NCBI GenBank assembly: GCA_033961575.1
Contig: CM066730.1
Span: 116,711,523 to 116,775,522 of the forward strand
Reading direction: 5' to 3'
Length of the DNA: 64,000 nt
Source of the DNA: Aselliscus stoliczkanus
Taxonomy: Eukaryota; Chordata; Mammalia; Chiroptera; Hipposideridae
The notes under the pieces are model-generated. The model did no database searches. It had not been told where the DNA came from and saw only the letters and a list, made by a program, of their open reading frames with translations. The translations under genes were made by a program, and so were the position numbers. Every line of letters starts with the position of its first letter. Position 1 is the first letter of the stretch. Below are positions 1 through 12,600 of the stretch, one piece after another.

Positions 1-69
1 GGGATGAGGAAAGCAGAGTAGATAGTAAGACTATGACAATTTATACCTTGTAATGTTTTTTGATTCCAG

Positions 70-166
70 GCTCTTACAAGTTGAAATCTCCTTTCGCCTC
101 AGAGGTATTGATCTACAGAGGATTCTTTCCCGAGAGCTACCAGACTGTTACATCTTTCAGAATACG
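70..166 (+). CDS. MCOLN2: MCOLN2 exon (end of luminal domain), GC splice donor
   Basis: 97 bp. The first base completes an Arg codon split with the preceding, unseen exon; 32 codons follow, starting LLQVEISF and ending [11 protein letters not shown]. This is the C-terminal half of the luminal polycystin-mucolipin domain between S1 and S2. The acceptor is TTGATTCCAG just before base 70. The exon ends at ACG, followed directly by GCAAGT: a GC donor instead of GT. The next exon starts in phase 0 with ATT ATC TTT GAC, so only this border keeps the frame. The nearest GT, four bases on, would shift it. Read-through would add about 20 unrelated residues before a stop. Confidence 0.93.
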
Positions 167-771
167 GCAAGTGTCTATTTTGCTAAGCCACCTTTATTCT
201 TCTTCTCTGCTCCCTTTTGTAAACGTAGAGTGTAAAACACACCAGCCTACAGATGTGTTAGATGCTGTTGTTTTTAAAACAGTTTAATGACACTTTGTAG
301 CATTGTGGATCCAGAGGCCCTTACTTCTGAAGGAAACAAGCCCTTTTCATTTTTTTAAAACTAAGTTTCTGGGTTGAAAGACAAGTTTTCAAAATTGACT
401 TTGACCTCTTACTCTTCTAAAAACAGCTTTTTAAAAACGTTTATGAGAGGTGTTTTAAGTGTTTATAATGTTTTTCCCACTTTCAAAGGAGAGTCTTTGC
501 AAATGTAGCAAATGCTTTCGAACTTCCAAGAAGCAGAAACCACCCCTCTTGATCTGAAGGCCAGTCTGCAAAGGATGGGCTGTTGCTGCTTTTATTTTGG
601 GAGGAGACATGTGCAGTAGAGGAGACCATTCACTTTCCTGGGAGAGTAGCCTCCTTTCTTCTTTCCCTCCTTCCTTCCTTCCTTCCTTCCTTCCTTCCTT
701 CCTTCCTTCCTTCCTTCCTTCTTTCCTTCCTTCCTTCCTTCTTTCCTTCCTTCCTTCCTTCTTTCCTTCCC

Positions 772-822
<51 letters not shown>

Positions 823-3800
823 CCTCCTTCCCTCCCTTCTTCCCTCCTTTTCTTTTTTTCTTTTTCCTCTTTCCTCTTTCTCCTCCCTCCCTCCCTCCCC
901 CCTTCTCCCCTCCTCCTTCATGTTTATGGAGAAGTAAAACTGAATGTTAAATTAAAAGTTGTATGTAACTGTCTTTTAGCAATTCAGAAGAGTGTTTTAT
1001 TCAACAGCAATCAATAAATACTAATGAGTCTCTACTGTGCACCAGACATCACCATGCTCTAGAAGTACAGTGGAAGCTTACAGCCTAGAGGAAGAGACAG
1101 AAAAACAAGTAAACAAAAAATAAAAGTAATTATAAATTGTGGCTTGTGGTAAGGAAGAATGTCTCTGGCAGAGAAGAGCCTAATTAACTGGCCTGGAGTG
1201 TGACCTTCACAAAACGAAACCCATTACGAACCCAAAAAATTCACAGGCATAACTTGAGAACTGAAAGTGTAGGTCGCTGATGAAGTTCACAGAAGCATCT
1301 CTGAACACAAGCCACATTCTGTGTAATCCAAGAATATCACCATGTCCAAGTCAGAAGTTCAAGAATGAATCCTATAGGCCTCATTTCTATAACTATGAAC
1401 TATGACTAAACCTCCACAACCTTAGCACTCAAGGTCTCTTTCCTTCCCCCCAAAGGAAAACCCTTAAAATATTTCTCTAAAGCCTTAAAACACTCAGCAT
1501 ATTTCACTTTTAAATTTTAAGGGATTGAAACATAATATGGAAGATGGAAAGTATTTGGAAATCAAATTCAGCCTGCAGCCTTGGAGCAATTTTTGTCACT
1601 TCTGAAAGCATTATATATATTATAGCATTCAAGGCAAACAGAAAAATCATCTCCAGGCTAGTGAAAACCTAGGATTTCACATCAAAAGGACTTAGCTGAA
1701 GCAAATGCTTTTAAATTCCATTCAGGGTAATAAATGAGGTCATTGTGTTCTCGTGTCAAAGATTAGTGAATCTCATTTTTGTTCCTGGGACTAATTGGCT
1801 TTATGCTTTAGGTTTTGTCTGAACCCGTATGTGAATTTAGTAGAACTTCATATATTCCGCCTTTGGACCATGTGTTTTCATGAATAATGGAAAGTTGTGA
1901 AGGAATCATGGGATGAGGACATTTTTCTCAGTACAGTTTTTGGATCAGCACGCTGTTTGGATGCCACTGCCATTTTAAGCAGAGCTGATCTAACAAGTCA
2001 TACTTTTCTCTCCATACATTTGTGCCTCCAGATTATCTTTGACAATAAAGCACACAGTGGCAAAATCAAAATCTATCTTGACAGCGATGCTCACATTGAA
2101 GAATGTAAAGAGTTAAACATATCTGGATCTGGTAAGTCTGTTATATGCTTTCCCATTGTGGATTATGGATGATTTTTGGCATTTTATTTGGGGATTTGGG
2201 ATGGTGAAATGGTTTATTTGGATGCAGATAAGAGGAAAGGGCTCCAGAGAACATCTTGAGCATTAGATTCTGCAAAGCATTTCCCAAAACCTTGCATTTT
2301 GATTCAACTCAGCAAATGTCACTCATTTATATTTATATCATTTATATATATCATTTATATATATTTGCTCATATATATGAGCAAATATAACTCAGCAAGA
2401 GGTATATAATCAAGTGGGCAGCATGGCCCACTTGTTAGAGGCACAGTCTTTGCAGCCAGACTGCCTGGGTTTGGGCCTTGGTTCCAGACTGCCTATGACC
2501 TTGGACAAATTACTTAACCTCTCTATGTCTCAGTGTCTTTCTCTGCCAAATGAGGGCAATAATATACTTACTTTCCAGGAGGTTGTATATTCAATAAGTT
2601 AGCACATAAAGCAAAGCACTGAGGACAAGAGTTGGAGTATCATCATTGCTAGGCACTCTGGGAAAAGAAAGAAAACACCATGACGGAGACGGACATGCTT
2701 ATAAAATCTCTACTGTGTCATGGATTGGCATAAATGGTGGCAGTACAACAGGCACAAGAGTAAAGAAAGCAAAGGTTAATGCTAACTGGGTAAAGTGAGA
2801 AATCAATTCTAGCAATGATTCTTGGAGAAGGTATGCTTTGATCTGAGCCTTTGACAATGCAGAGGGATCAAGACCTTCAGAGTCCAGAGAGCAGCAGCCT
2901 GTATGTACACTGGGTGGTTTAAATTAGTCACGACTCAGAAAACATCTCTTGATCCACAGTTTAAATTGGGCTACACAGAACCCGTTCTCCTTGAGGGCTC
3001 AGTATGATAATGATGGCTGGTCAGTATTTATTTTATTTTTCAAATTTTATTGGGGAACAGCCCAATTGGTTACACATTGCTTTCATGCTACAATGGCATA
3101 GTTGACTCTTTTAGGGAGGGTGCAGCTCACAGTGGCCCATGCGGGGACTGAACCGGCAACCTTGGTGTTATCAGCACCACGCTCTAACCAACTGAGCTAA
3201 CCGGTCACCCCCCAGTATTTTTTGTTTTGTTTTTGAGGGCACTGTCACTCGCCCTCACATGTGGGACCGAACCGGGGTCGCTGGTTTCCCAAGCCAGCGC
3301 TTAACCACCGCACCACTCGGCCGGCCCCATCCCCCAGTATTCTTTAATTTGTAAGTTTTGTTTAACTGAATTTGCCTTTGACCAGATTATTAGAACAAGC
3401 TAAAATGTAAAATACCTGTTGTTCCTACCTATTTTAGGTTAGTTCAAAACTTGATTCAATTTTGTGGCCTGTTGCTTTTCAGTTGTACACGTCCTGATGG
3501 TTTTGAACTTTTGGTTTCAAAGTACCAGCAACTGACATAAACCTCTGGTCAGAATATATAGGTTTAGTTTTATGAAAAACGGTTACTTTTCCTCAGCAGA
3601 CGTACTGTTTCCCACAGAAATGCACAGATCAGATGCCTATTTTCCAAGTCCAAGTATAAGTTGCAGCTATTTTATGTGAAAAAAAAGCTCACCTTTGTCG
3701 CAAATGAAATATGGTTTGGAAAAAATTATGATCGAATGAGTTGGTCAAACATGTTGGCGGGACTTGGTTTCCTTCCTCCTCCTCAAAGGAAGAGGCTTCT

Positions 3801-6633
3801 TAGAACCCTGCCGGGGTGTCCTTGCCTGCACCCAGAAGGAAGGAGCGCTGGCTCCCTCCTGTGGCCAGCGAGGAGAAACCAATATTTTTATTGGCTCTCT
3901 CAGAGCAGCCTCCTAAGAAACCAGACTGTGTCACACAGGAAAATACGAATTTAAAATAAAATGATGTGACCTGGAAGCCTTAGACAACTGTTTGGAAACT
4001 AGCTTGGGAAATGCAGGTTTTCCTCCCAGTCTGCATCTGGAGCTGTCAGGTGCATTAACAGCACTGGATTTGGGGAAATGGAGAGACCGAAAGTGGGACT
4101 AGGGCAAGGGTGACATCTGGTGGGATCCTTGCGCTATTTCCAAAAAGTCCTGACGTTCATTCATATCCATATACCAGGGGTGCCAAAAAAAGGCCCACCA
4201 GTGGACACTTTGCTCAAGCAGTAGTTTGCTGATATCAGAAGTGTCTCGGCGCTAATGGTAACCACTTTGAGCGCCTCTTGTAATTGCAGAAGTCAAACGT
4301 GAAACTTGTATTCATCTTTTGTTACCAGTATATATTGTAACAATTTTAATACAGTTTTCCTTTCTTAAAATGTGTATACATTTTTTGGTCCCTCTGTACT
4401 TACCCTGAGGCTTCTCTCTTCCTCTCATCATTACCTATGTTATCCGAAGGCAAACTATGAAGGAATGTCCATTTTCACATGCAAACTGCACATTGCTTTT
4501 TTATGATTTCTAATACTCATCCCCAAGCATGTCACTAATTTTAACTTGATTTTATGAAAGTAGCAATTTGGGCGTAAGAGGCTGGGGGAGGTATTGGTTG
4601 GTAGGACCCCTCATTGATAGGTGATGTAAGTGGGTGTCACAGGGAAAGGGAGTTTAGTAAGTGTGGGAAGCGCTGGTTAGAATCACACAGAGGTGATGTG
4701 TGGGGACTTCTCAGGGCCTTTGGAAGGACTGGGTGGGGAAGGGCTTCCCTACCAAGTTGGCAGGGGCATCTCTCTGGGCCAGTGTTTACAAACCCAGGTT
4801 TTAGACCTGTTTCCATGGGGATAACATAGTTTCAATAGAGTAAGAAAGCAATTATGATGTTCATAAAATATTTTTTGTAACACATCAAACTAGTCTTCTT
4901 CAATAAGTCAAATTAAAGCAGAATACAATACTGGTTTCTCTATTAAGAGGGACAGTTTATCTTTCTAGAGCTGGGCTGCGGTTTTCCCACTACAAGCAAT
5001 CTTAGAGATTTTGTTCTAGTTGTATGTCAGGAGGAAAGTACTAGATGCTGTCCTTGCTTTTCATAAGATTTTCAGTCCTCTTTTCCCAAGAACTGCTTGT
5101 ATTCCCTCTACCCCAAACCATGGTCTCTCCGCCTCCCCCCTCCCCCGAAAAAAGAATTGTGTTGGTTTCTGGTCTAGTTAAGTTGCTTTCTCACCTACCC
5201 GTTAGATGATATCTTGAAGTAACTTTAAATTACGTATAGAATGGCTAAAGGTAATTGTAAGTGCCAGGTACTAGGCATGGTTCTAACAAGCACTTGACAT
5301 GGATTGTTTCACCTGGTTTTGTGACAGCCCATGAAGCAGGTACCGTTGCTCCTGCATTTTGTAGCTGAGGCATCTGAAGCTTAGCAATGCTAAATAATTC
5401 ACTCAGAGACTTACACTTACCACTGGCTGAGCAGCTTTCCCTCAGACACTCATGCCACTGTTGCTCACGTCTCTGTTATCAGTAAGTCTATGGACACTGC
5501 AGGCTTTCTCTTCAATGCCTTCCATGCAGAGATGTCGCTGGGGAGTGTCTGATTTTAGACTCTTCTGAAAGTCACCTGTCCCCAGTCCTGCTCCCTTCTC
5601 CTCTGGCCTTTCGTCTCATTCCTGAGCTCATTTCCTCGGCTAATTCTCCCATGTAACTGCTCCCTCCTCCCAGTCCGCATTTCTCTCTGTGGCCTCCCGA
5701 AGTGGCTGGCGTCCATACACACGGCTTCAGCTGCCACCTCTCTTGTCATGAATGTCCAGGCTGAGCTCAGTTTGCCCAAGAAAACCAGGAATCATTCCCG
5801 GTTGGTCTTTCTTCCTTATTCTCTAGGTCCCATTGGAAACCAGGTTGATTTCTTCATCTCTTGCCACTTTGTGCCTTCTTCTTCTGTGCCTCTCTGCCTC
5901 GAACTTTGCTTAGACCTTCACAAGTTCTGACGTAGATTATTCAATGGTCTTCTCATGTTCCCCGGAGTCTCTGCATTCATTTGTAAGCATAGTGAAGCAT
6001 ACGAAGCACAGGCACTGTAGTGTTGACAAAACACATACGGTCCCTACCTCCCAGAGTCAATCATTTAGTGGGGAAGATGGACATCGAATGATACCACAGT
6101 AATCAAGGGTTTGCTATTGTTATTTACCTGGGGCTATTCCAAGTGCTTTCATATAGGAACTTGTTTAATCCTCACAATAGCCCTATGATCTTGGTTTTTT
6201 TTATTCTACTCATTTTTCGGATGAGGAAATTGAGGCACCGTTCCCAAGGCTGCTCAGCTTCTGAGCGTAGAGCCGAGATCAGAATCAGGTTTTCAGGCCC
6301 CAGAGGCCATGTCCTTTCCTGTTTTACACCGTCTCTGTGCTTCTTGCTGTGCTGTCTTTGAAGACGTCTTACAAATACAGTGGTCATCAAGCAAAGGAGA
6401 GTTAAAAGGAGCTATAGGTGTGTACACTTGTGGAAAGTGCTATGAAAGAGTATTTGGAAAGGGGCTAATGGAGATGGTGATCTAGAGAACTCTGTCTGAG
6501 AGGAAGGTACACAATCTGAAACCCGAGGCTAAAAAAGAATAATCTCAATTTATGTGATGGGGAGCATGCTGTGCCAGGCGGAGGGATCAGAATGTGCAAA
6601 GTCCCTGGAGAGGGGAGAGGGGGGAAGAGAGAC

Positions 6634-6693
<60 letters not shown>

Positions 6694-9600
6694 AATGAAT
6701 CTGGTAGGAGCAGGGAAGAAGGAAAACCAGAGTGGCTCAGGGTAGAGAAGGTGAGGAGAGAGCAGTGATTGGCAGGTGATGAGACTGCAGGGGAGGGCAG
6801 GAGGCCGAGCAGGGGAGAGCCATGGCTGGGAATTGGGACAATACCGTGAAGTCGGAGGGAAGCTAAGGTTCCAGTTTCATCTCCCTCCAATTCATTCCTT
6901 GTGCGACTGTGTTCCAAGACAAAAATTGGATTCCCACTCTCCTTCTTACTTCCATTCCAAGAAGTTATTTTCTCCATGTGTAAAAAGAGCTTACTGAATT
7001 GGTGCTCTTTGCTGGCAGGTTGGGAAGCAGAAATGGGGATTCGGAGTCGGTGGCATTTTAAATTGTTTCCTCCTTCATGGAGAACTTGATGTTTGTTTGA
7101 TGTTTGTACTTCTACGGGGAAGAACTCAGAGTATGTCAGTAGTTTTGCCTCTTTTTTTTTTTTTTTTTGAGGGCAGTGTCACTGGCCCTCATATGTGGGA
7201 CCCGAACCTGGGCTGCTGGCTTCCGAGGCCAGCGCTTAACCACTGCGCCACTTGGCGGGCCCAGTTTTGCCTCTTTTGAATGGAGCCCAAATGGACCACC
7301 ATCTGTTGAATTCTCTTCTATAGTAAATATTTATAAATCCATTTTAGTACATCTATTAAGTGTTCATCTGTTTTTAAATGTATAACTCTTAACATCAGGG
7401 GATGGTTTACCTTATTTATGGACTTCTGAATGAATGCCTTGCAATTTGTTTCTGAGGTTTAAGAATTTCTCATTTGAACTCCTTTTTCGGCTGCTTTCTC
7501 ATTTGGAAATTATTCCCAGGTAAGGTATGTTTAACATGTGAATTCTGCTTTTGTTCCTCAGTTCAGAAAAATACTCAGTATGTCCTAGTGTTTGATGCAT
7601 TTGTCATTGTGATTTGCTTGGCGTCTCTCATTCTGTGCACAAGATCCATTGTCCTTGCTCTGAGTTTACGAAAGGTAAGTGTGTGTTTGAATTTTCTCCC
7701 TCCCCTCCTGGCCTCCTCCCTCAGTTTGTCCAAACAGTGGACCCAGATGCTGGGTCACCCTGCCCTCTTCTGAGCCATTGAAGAATTAGATTCCTTAGAG
7801 TGATTGCCCGCCTACAAGGCACTAATCAGCCTGAGGTGTGTAGGGTGAGTGAAAACTCCTGGCATGTCAGGTGGGATAGAATCATTAAACTGAGCCAATG
7901 AGTACGGATACACAATGGTGAGCTCTCAAGCTTCTGAGTGTTCCCAGAATAAGTGAGACGCTTGTAAATTCAGGAGTGATCTTAAGAACAGAATACTAGC
8001 ATATGTGGGTTTCACTTTTTGTCTTCAAATCAGAGTTCATTTTGACAGGGAGGCAGGGTAAATGGGTTATAATCAATCATAAAATACTTTATTATATTTA
8101 TAAAATAGTTTTAAACTTCTTCTCTGAGTTTCAGTTTACCTTTTTACTGTCAAGGCTCTTGTGAATATATACACTCAGCTCCCCTCAGATCTTACACTGG
8201 CGGGTGGCATATGTGTAAATGCAGACTGGGGTCAGGTGCATGAAGTCATCAGAACCCCATTTGTGGGGTGAGGAAATAGTCTACATTCTATTTTTCTTAT
8301 TCTTGACCTTTGTCAACTTATTTTGTAAATATCCACTTCTCTTACTGCCTTTCTCCCCAACCCCAAGTCCCTTGATACTCTGATCCAAAGTCAGGGTCCT
8401 GGCACTGCCAAAGCGGTGGGGACATTGGGAGCACACACTCTGGAGCTGGAATGCCTGGATTCAAATCCTGGCTTAGCCTCTCTGTGCCTCAGTTCCCTCC
8501 TCTGGAAGATGGGCTAACAGTGCCCAGGTCATAGGGTGTTGTCTGGTTGAGTGAGTTGATAGTATGTGAAGTATTTGGAATGTACTATGTGTTAGCTCAT
8601 ATAATGAGAGCCTGTTGGAGTTAGAGCATAAGCATTTAATGTTTGAGTTTGCTTGGCAGGCACTTCAATGCTTACTTCTAGTTGGGGTAGATCAGGGGGT
8701 GGGAAGTGTAGGCCATAACCTCCAGCCTTGAAGAGGGATCTCTTGAAGTAGAAAAGGTAATGCCACATCGTTTTGCAGGCGAGAGCCCTGTTTTGCACTT
8801 GCCTTCTTCCAGAGGGCAGTGTGGTTTGTAAGAAATGCTCTTCAAAATGTTTGCCACAGAGATTCCTGAATTTCTTCCTGGAGAAATACAAGCGACGTGT
8901 GTGTGATGCCGACCAGTGGGAGTTCATCAACGGATGGTATGTCCTGGTGATTATCAGCGACCTGATGACAATAATAGGATCCATACTGAAAATGGAAATT
9001 AAAGTCAAGGTGAGGGGCAACCCTTTTGAAATCTGTTATTATTTCTATCCTTCTGGATGACCTCATGCACTTTAAGAGAAAATCCTTGTGGAGACTAGTT
9101 TGATTCTCATGTTTTCCCTTTTCTCGCATCCATAAAATTCAAGCTTCCTCCGACTTGATTCCTCATGAAGGGAAAATAAGCAAGCTGATGTTCTGTGGAA
9201 GATGATATTCCCATTACTATCCCCAGGAAACTTGGCAGCATCTTCAGAGTAGGAACTGAAGTTTGAGAAGAGTGGTTGTTTGGATGGGCTTAATTTTTTT
9301 TTTAAAGATTTTATTGGGGAATTGGGGGAGGGGAACAGCTTTAGGGAATGGGGGAAGGGGAACAGACAAGTTGCTGTCCTTTTGTTCTTCAGTCTAGTTG
9401 TGGAGGACGTTGCTTCACTGGTCCATGTTGGTATCGTCATTGCTCTCTTCCCGGGTGAGGCTGATCAGTTGCTGGCCTCTGGATGGCCACTCACAGCGGC
9501 TCTTGGCAGCTCACAGCAGCTGCCAGCCTCTCACACTGGCTGCTGGCCACTCACTGTAGCCTATGGCAGCCCACTGCAGCAGGGGCTGCAGCTATGCAGT

Positions 9601-12600
9601 CCCAGGGACTCACAGCAGCCCAGCTCCAGGTGGAACTGTTGTTCACCCTCTTAGCTGTAGAGGCCAGTGTCACTGGTCCTCACATGTGGGACCCGAACTG
9701 GGGTTGCTGGCATCCCAAGCCAGCTCTTAACCAAAGCGCCACTCGGCCGGCCCTGGGCTTAATTTTTTTAAGTTGCAAAAGCAGCAGCTGACCCATGAAC
9801 CAATCGTGCCAAGAGCTGGTGGTGACCATCAATGACCCAGGGTGCTCTGATGGATGGGGTTGAGGGCAGGAATATTTGAGTGTCTGTGAGGTACCTGACA
9901 CTATGTATAACTTAGTTGACTTAATCTCAGGACAAAGTCTTGATTCTTCCTCCACCCAGCTGTCCTCCCCTCCACGTGATGCTGTTGGTCAGGACATCTC
10001 ACCAGCTTGACATCCTGACCCAAGTACCTCCCCCTTGTCCATCTCGACTGCCTCTGGCCTCTTCAGGCCGACTTCCTCTCTGGCATGGATTGCTACAGCA
10101 GTCTCCTCATGGCTTGTCCTGCCGTCAGCCTTATATCCTTCAGCTCCATCCACATAGCTGTCAGGGGAATGTTTCCAGAAGTATCTATCTTGCTGTTATA
10201 ATCCTTCATGCCTCACAGGATCCCCTTTAGGTGAAGTGGCCTCCAGGGTCGTTGTCATCTAGCTCGGCCTCCCTCTCCCATCATAGCTCTCAGTGACCCA
10301 CCGATACTGCTCTAGGATACCTTGCCAGCTCTCAGCATGAGGCCTTTGTTCAACCTTCATCTGTAGGGCTCTTGCCCAGCCTGCCCTCCAGGCCCAGCTG
10401 CGCTCATGGGAAGCCCTTTATGATAAGCCAGGCACAGTGTCTCTCATTGCACTTAGCATATTATAGTGGAATCGTGTTTGTCTGCCCAATTAGACCTAGA
10501 AATCCTTGAGAGCAGGAACTGTGTTAGCAAATCATGTTTGAGCATTCTTTCAGAAGTAGCTGAATGGTATTGTTTCATATTTAACTAGCACCATTAGTTT
10601 ATATTCTTGAAATGTCTAGGTCAGTGGTAAACGTATTTTCTATTTCAGGATATTATTTGAACAAAAACAAAATCAGTTCAACAAATTAAATTACCGAAAG
10701 GAAATGAGGGACACATTTGGAACTCTGCTCTATCATTTTCTCCAGTTTACAAACTCTTGTATCACCTATAGAGAGGCAGGCAGTCCATCCTTTTCCAATC
10801 AACTTAAAGTGAGGTTAATAAGCCAAGAGGAGCAGAGCATTGTACTTATATGTTTGTTTTTTCATTCCTTAGAATCTCACAAATTACGATCTGTGCAGCA
10901 TTTTGCTTGGGACCTCTACTCTCCTTGTCTGGGTTGGAGTTATCCGATACCTGGGTTACTTCCAAAAATATAATGTAAGGATATGGCAATGGCTGGTGCC
11001 ACTGCAATGGAAATGTGCTTCTTCTTTGGGTTCTAGTAAGCTCTTTTTAAATTTTCCCTCTTCTGTTCCCTTTCTTCAGGTGCTCATTTTAACAATGCAA
11101 GCCTCATTGCCCAAAGTTCTTCGCTTCTGTGCCTGTGCTGGTATGATCTACCTGGGCTACACCTTCTGTGGCTGGATTGTCCTAGGACCATATCATAACA
11201 AGGTGTGTGGCACTGACTCTTCCTTCTGCAGATTAGGCACTTGAGACCCTTAGAAGTGGTTTCCAGCACTCCCCTTCTTTCCTCTTTCCTCCAGCACATG
11301 CCCATGACACTGATAAGCCCATCCTTATCTTTGCACTGGTTTCCTTTTCAGGATATTGAAACTACTGCAAGAGACTAGAGAGCACGTTTCATAGTTGTCT
11401 GGGACTGGCTTACGGGGTCACCTATTAACCCAGCTGATTATCAAATAAAAAATGTTTGGACATGAATTCAGTTTAATAAAAACGATAATCAAATGAGGAA
11501 AATTATTACAAAACCTTTCTAACTTAAAGTATAGCGTTTTCATCCAGATTAATTGAGGAGAATGAAGGTGGACAAAGAATGCCCAGAAAGGACCATATTA
11601 AGTTTATGATTAAAATGATAACACATCTTGTCTTTGCCGGTGGTTTTGATGACAGCATCATCTTTATGCCTTATTAAAGATCAGTATCTGGAATTCTAAA
11701 TTATTACTGGGCTTCAGTCAGCATCATAATCTCAGAGTCATCAAAGTTACGTTCAGATGTTCTTGTTTTAAAATGATAACTTTGATTGGTAGAAACATCA
11801 GTAAATGAAATCAGGTAGGCCTTGTTTTCAAACAAAAAAGTAAAAGGAGTTGTTGCATCTTGTAGTTTTTTTCTCCCATGGGCTGCTGGCCATTGGGACA
11901 ACAGAAACAACAACAAAAATAAACACAACAGCAGCCAACACTGTGTTAGGCACTGTGCTAAATAAGCCTTTCTGTCATCTGTTGTTTAATCTCCACAACA
12001 GCCCAGTATACTGTTATCTTGGCTCAGGTGCTTTGCAAGAAGAAATGAGGTAAACATGCAGAGGATTACATGAGGTGTGTCTAACATCTCAGCCTTAAGT
12101 TTTGACCTTGATAATTGATAATTAAACAAAACGTGATCAAATCTGGTTTTTAAACAATTCACAGCAAGTAAGCAATTAATCTGCAAAGCTCAAACTTTCT
12201 GTGTTATCCTACTAAAATATATCCTAGTAATTTGGCACACACCCAGGCTTTCTTTTCTTTAAGTGTTACAGTTACTATGTCCAAAGAGAATTACTATTTT
12301 CCCATTTGAGAAACTGTATGTTTAACAAAGCGACACTCTCTGGGTTAAGAGTAAATCTTGATAATCTTATTGCTCTTCCAATTCCATGCCACTGCTTTAA
12401 AGGTGACTCATGAGTAAAAATTGTTCTTTGATATGATCTCTCTGATCTGAAGAACTTGCTGTCTTTGTGCCCAGGAAAATTTACATTTTTCTTCTTTACT
12501 CGCCTCATGCGCTGCATGCGTCTCCAAATTTTTGTCACTAGAGGGCAGTGTTGCACTGTGTGAAATAAATACCGAGTTTAAGGATTTCGACTTTGACTCA

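Larger units (their letters stand above)
2132..7561 (+). other. MCOLN2: MCOLN2 intron, repeat-rich
   Basis: 5430 bp GT-AG intron. It holds an AT-rich palindrome (2360-2389), MIR copies (about 2415, 5225, 6115), a nested SINE pair (3030-3330), a mariner element (4174-4396), a GA microsatellite (6642-6688) and a short SINE (7156-7262). I see nothing recognisable in 3345-4170 and 4400-5220. Confidence 0.85.
9010..10872 (+). other. MCOLN2: MCOLN2 intron
   Basis: 1863 bp GT-AG intron with a full-length SINE (9301-9753) followed by an L2 fragment (about 9950-10560). Confidence 0.85.

Noticed and set aside
70..235. Reading the first MCOLN2 exon through to the stop at 235
   Set aside because: The next exon follows in frame only from 166, and residues after FQNT do not match any mucolipin.
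583..1017. Ser/Leu/Pro-rich frames on + and Arg/Glu/Gly-rich frames on - over the C/T tract
   Set aside because: They are translations of a CCTT/CT microsatellite; no start context, splice pattern or protein family.
8805..8822. CCAGAGGGCAGTG near the exon at 8860 as a CTCF site
   Set aside because: Three mismatches at the 5' half of the core; too weak to report.
9280..9791. Frames of 100-146 aa in several places (9.3, 29.1-29.5, 35.6, 37.7, 40.6 kb) with similar protein sequences
   Set aside because: The similarity comes from copies of one SINE family, with target duplications and poly(A); they are not a gene family.
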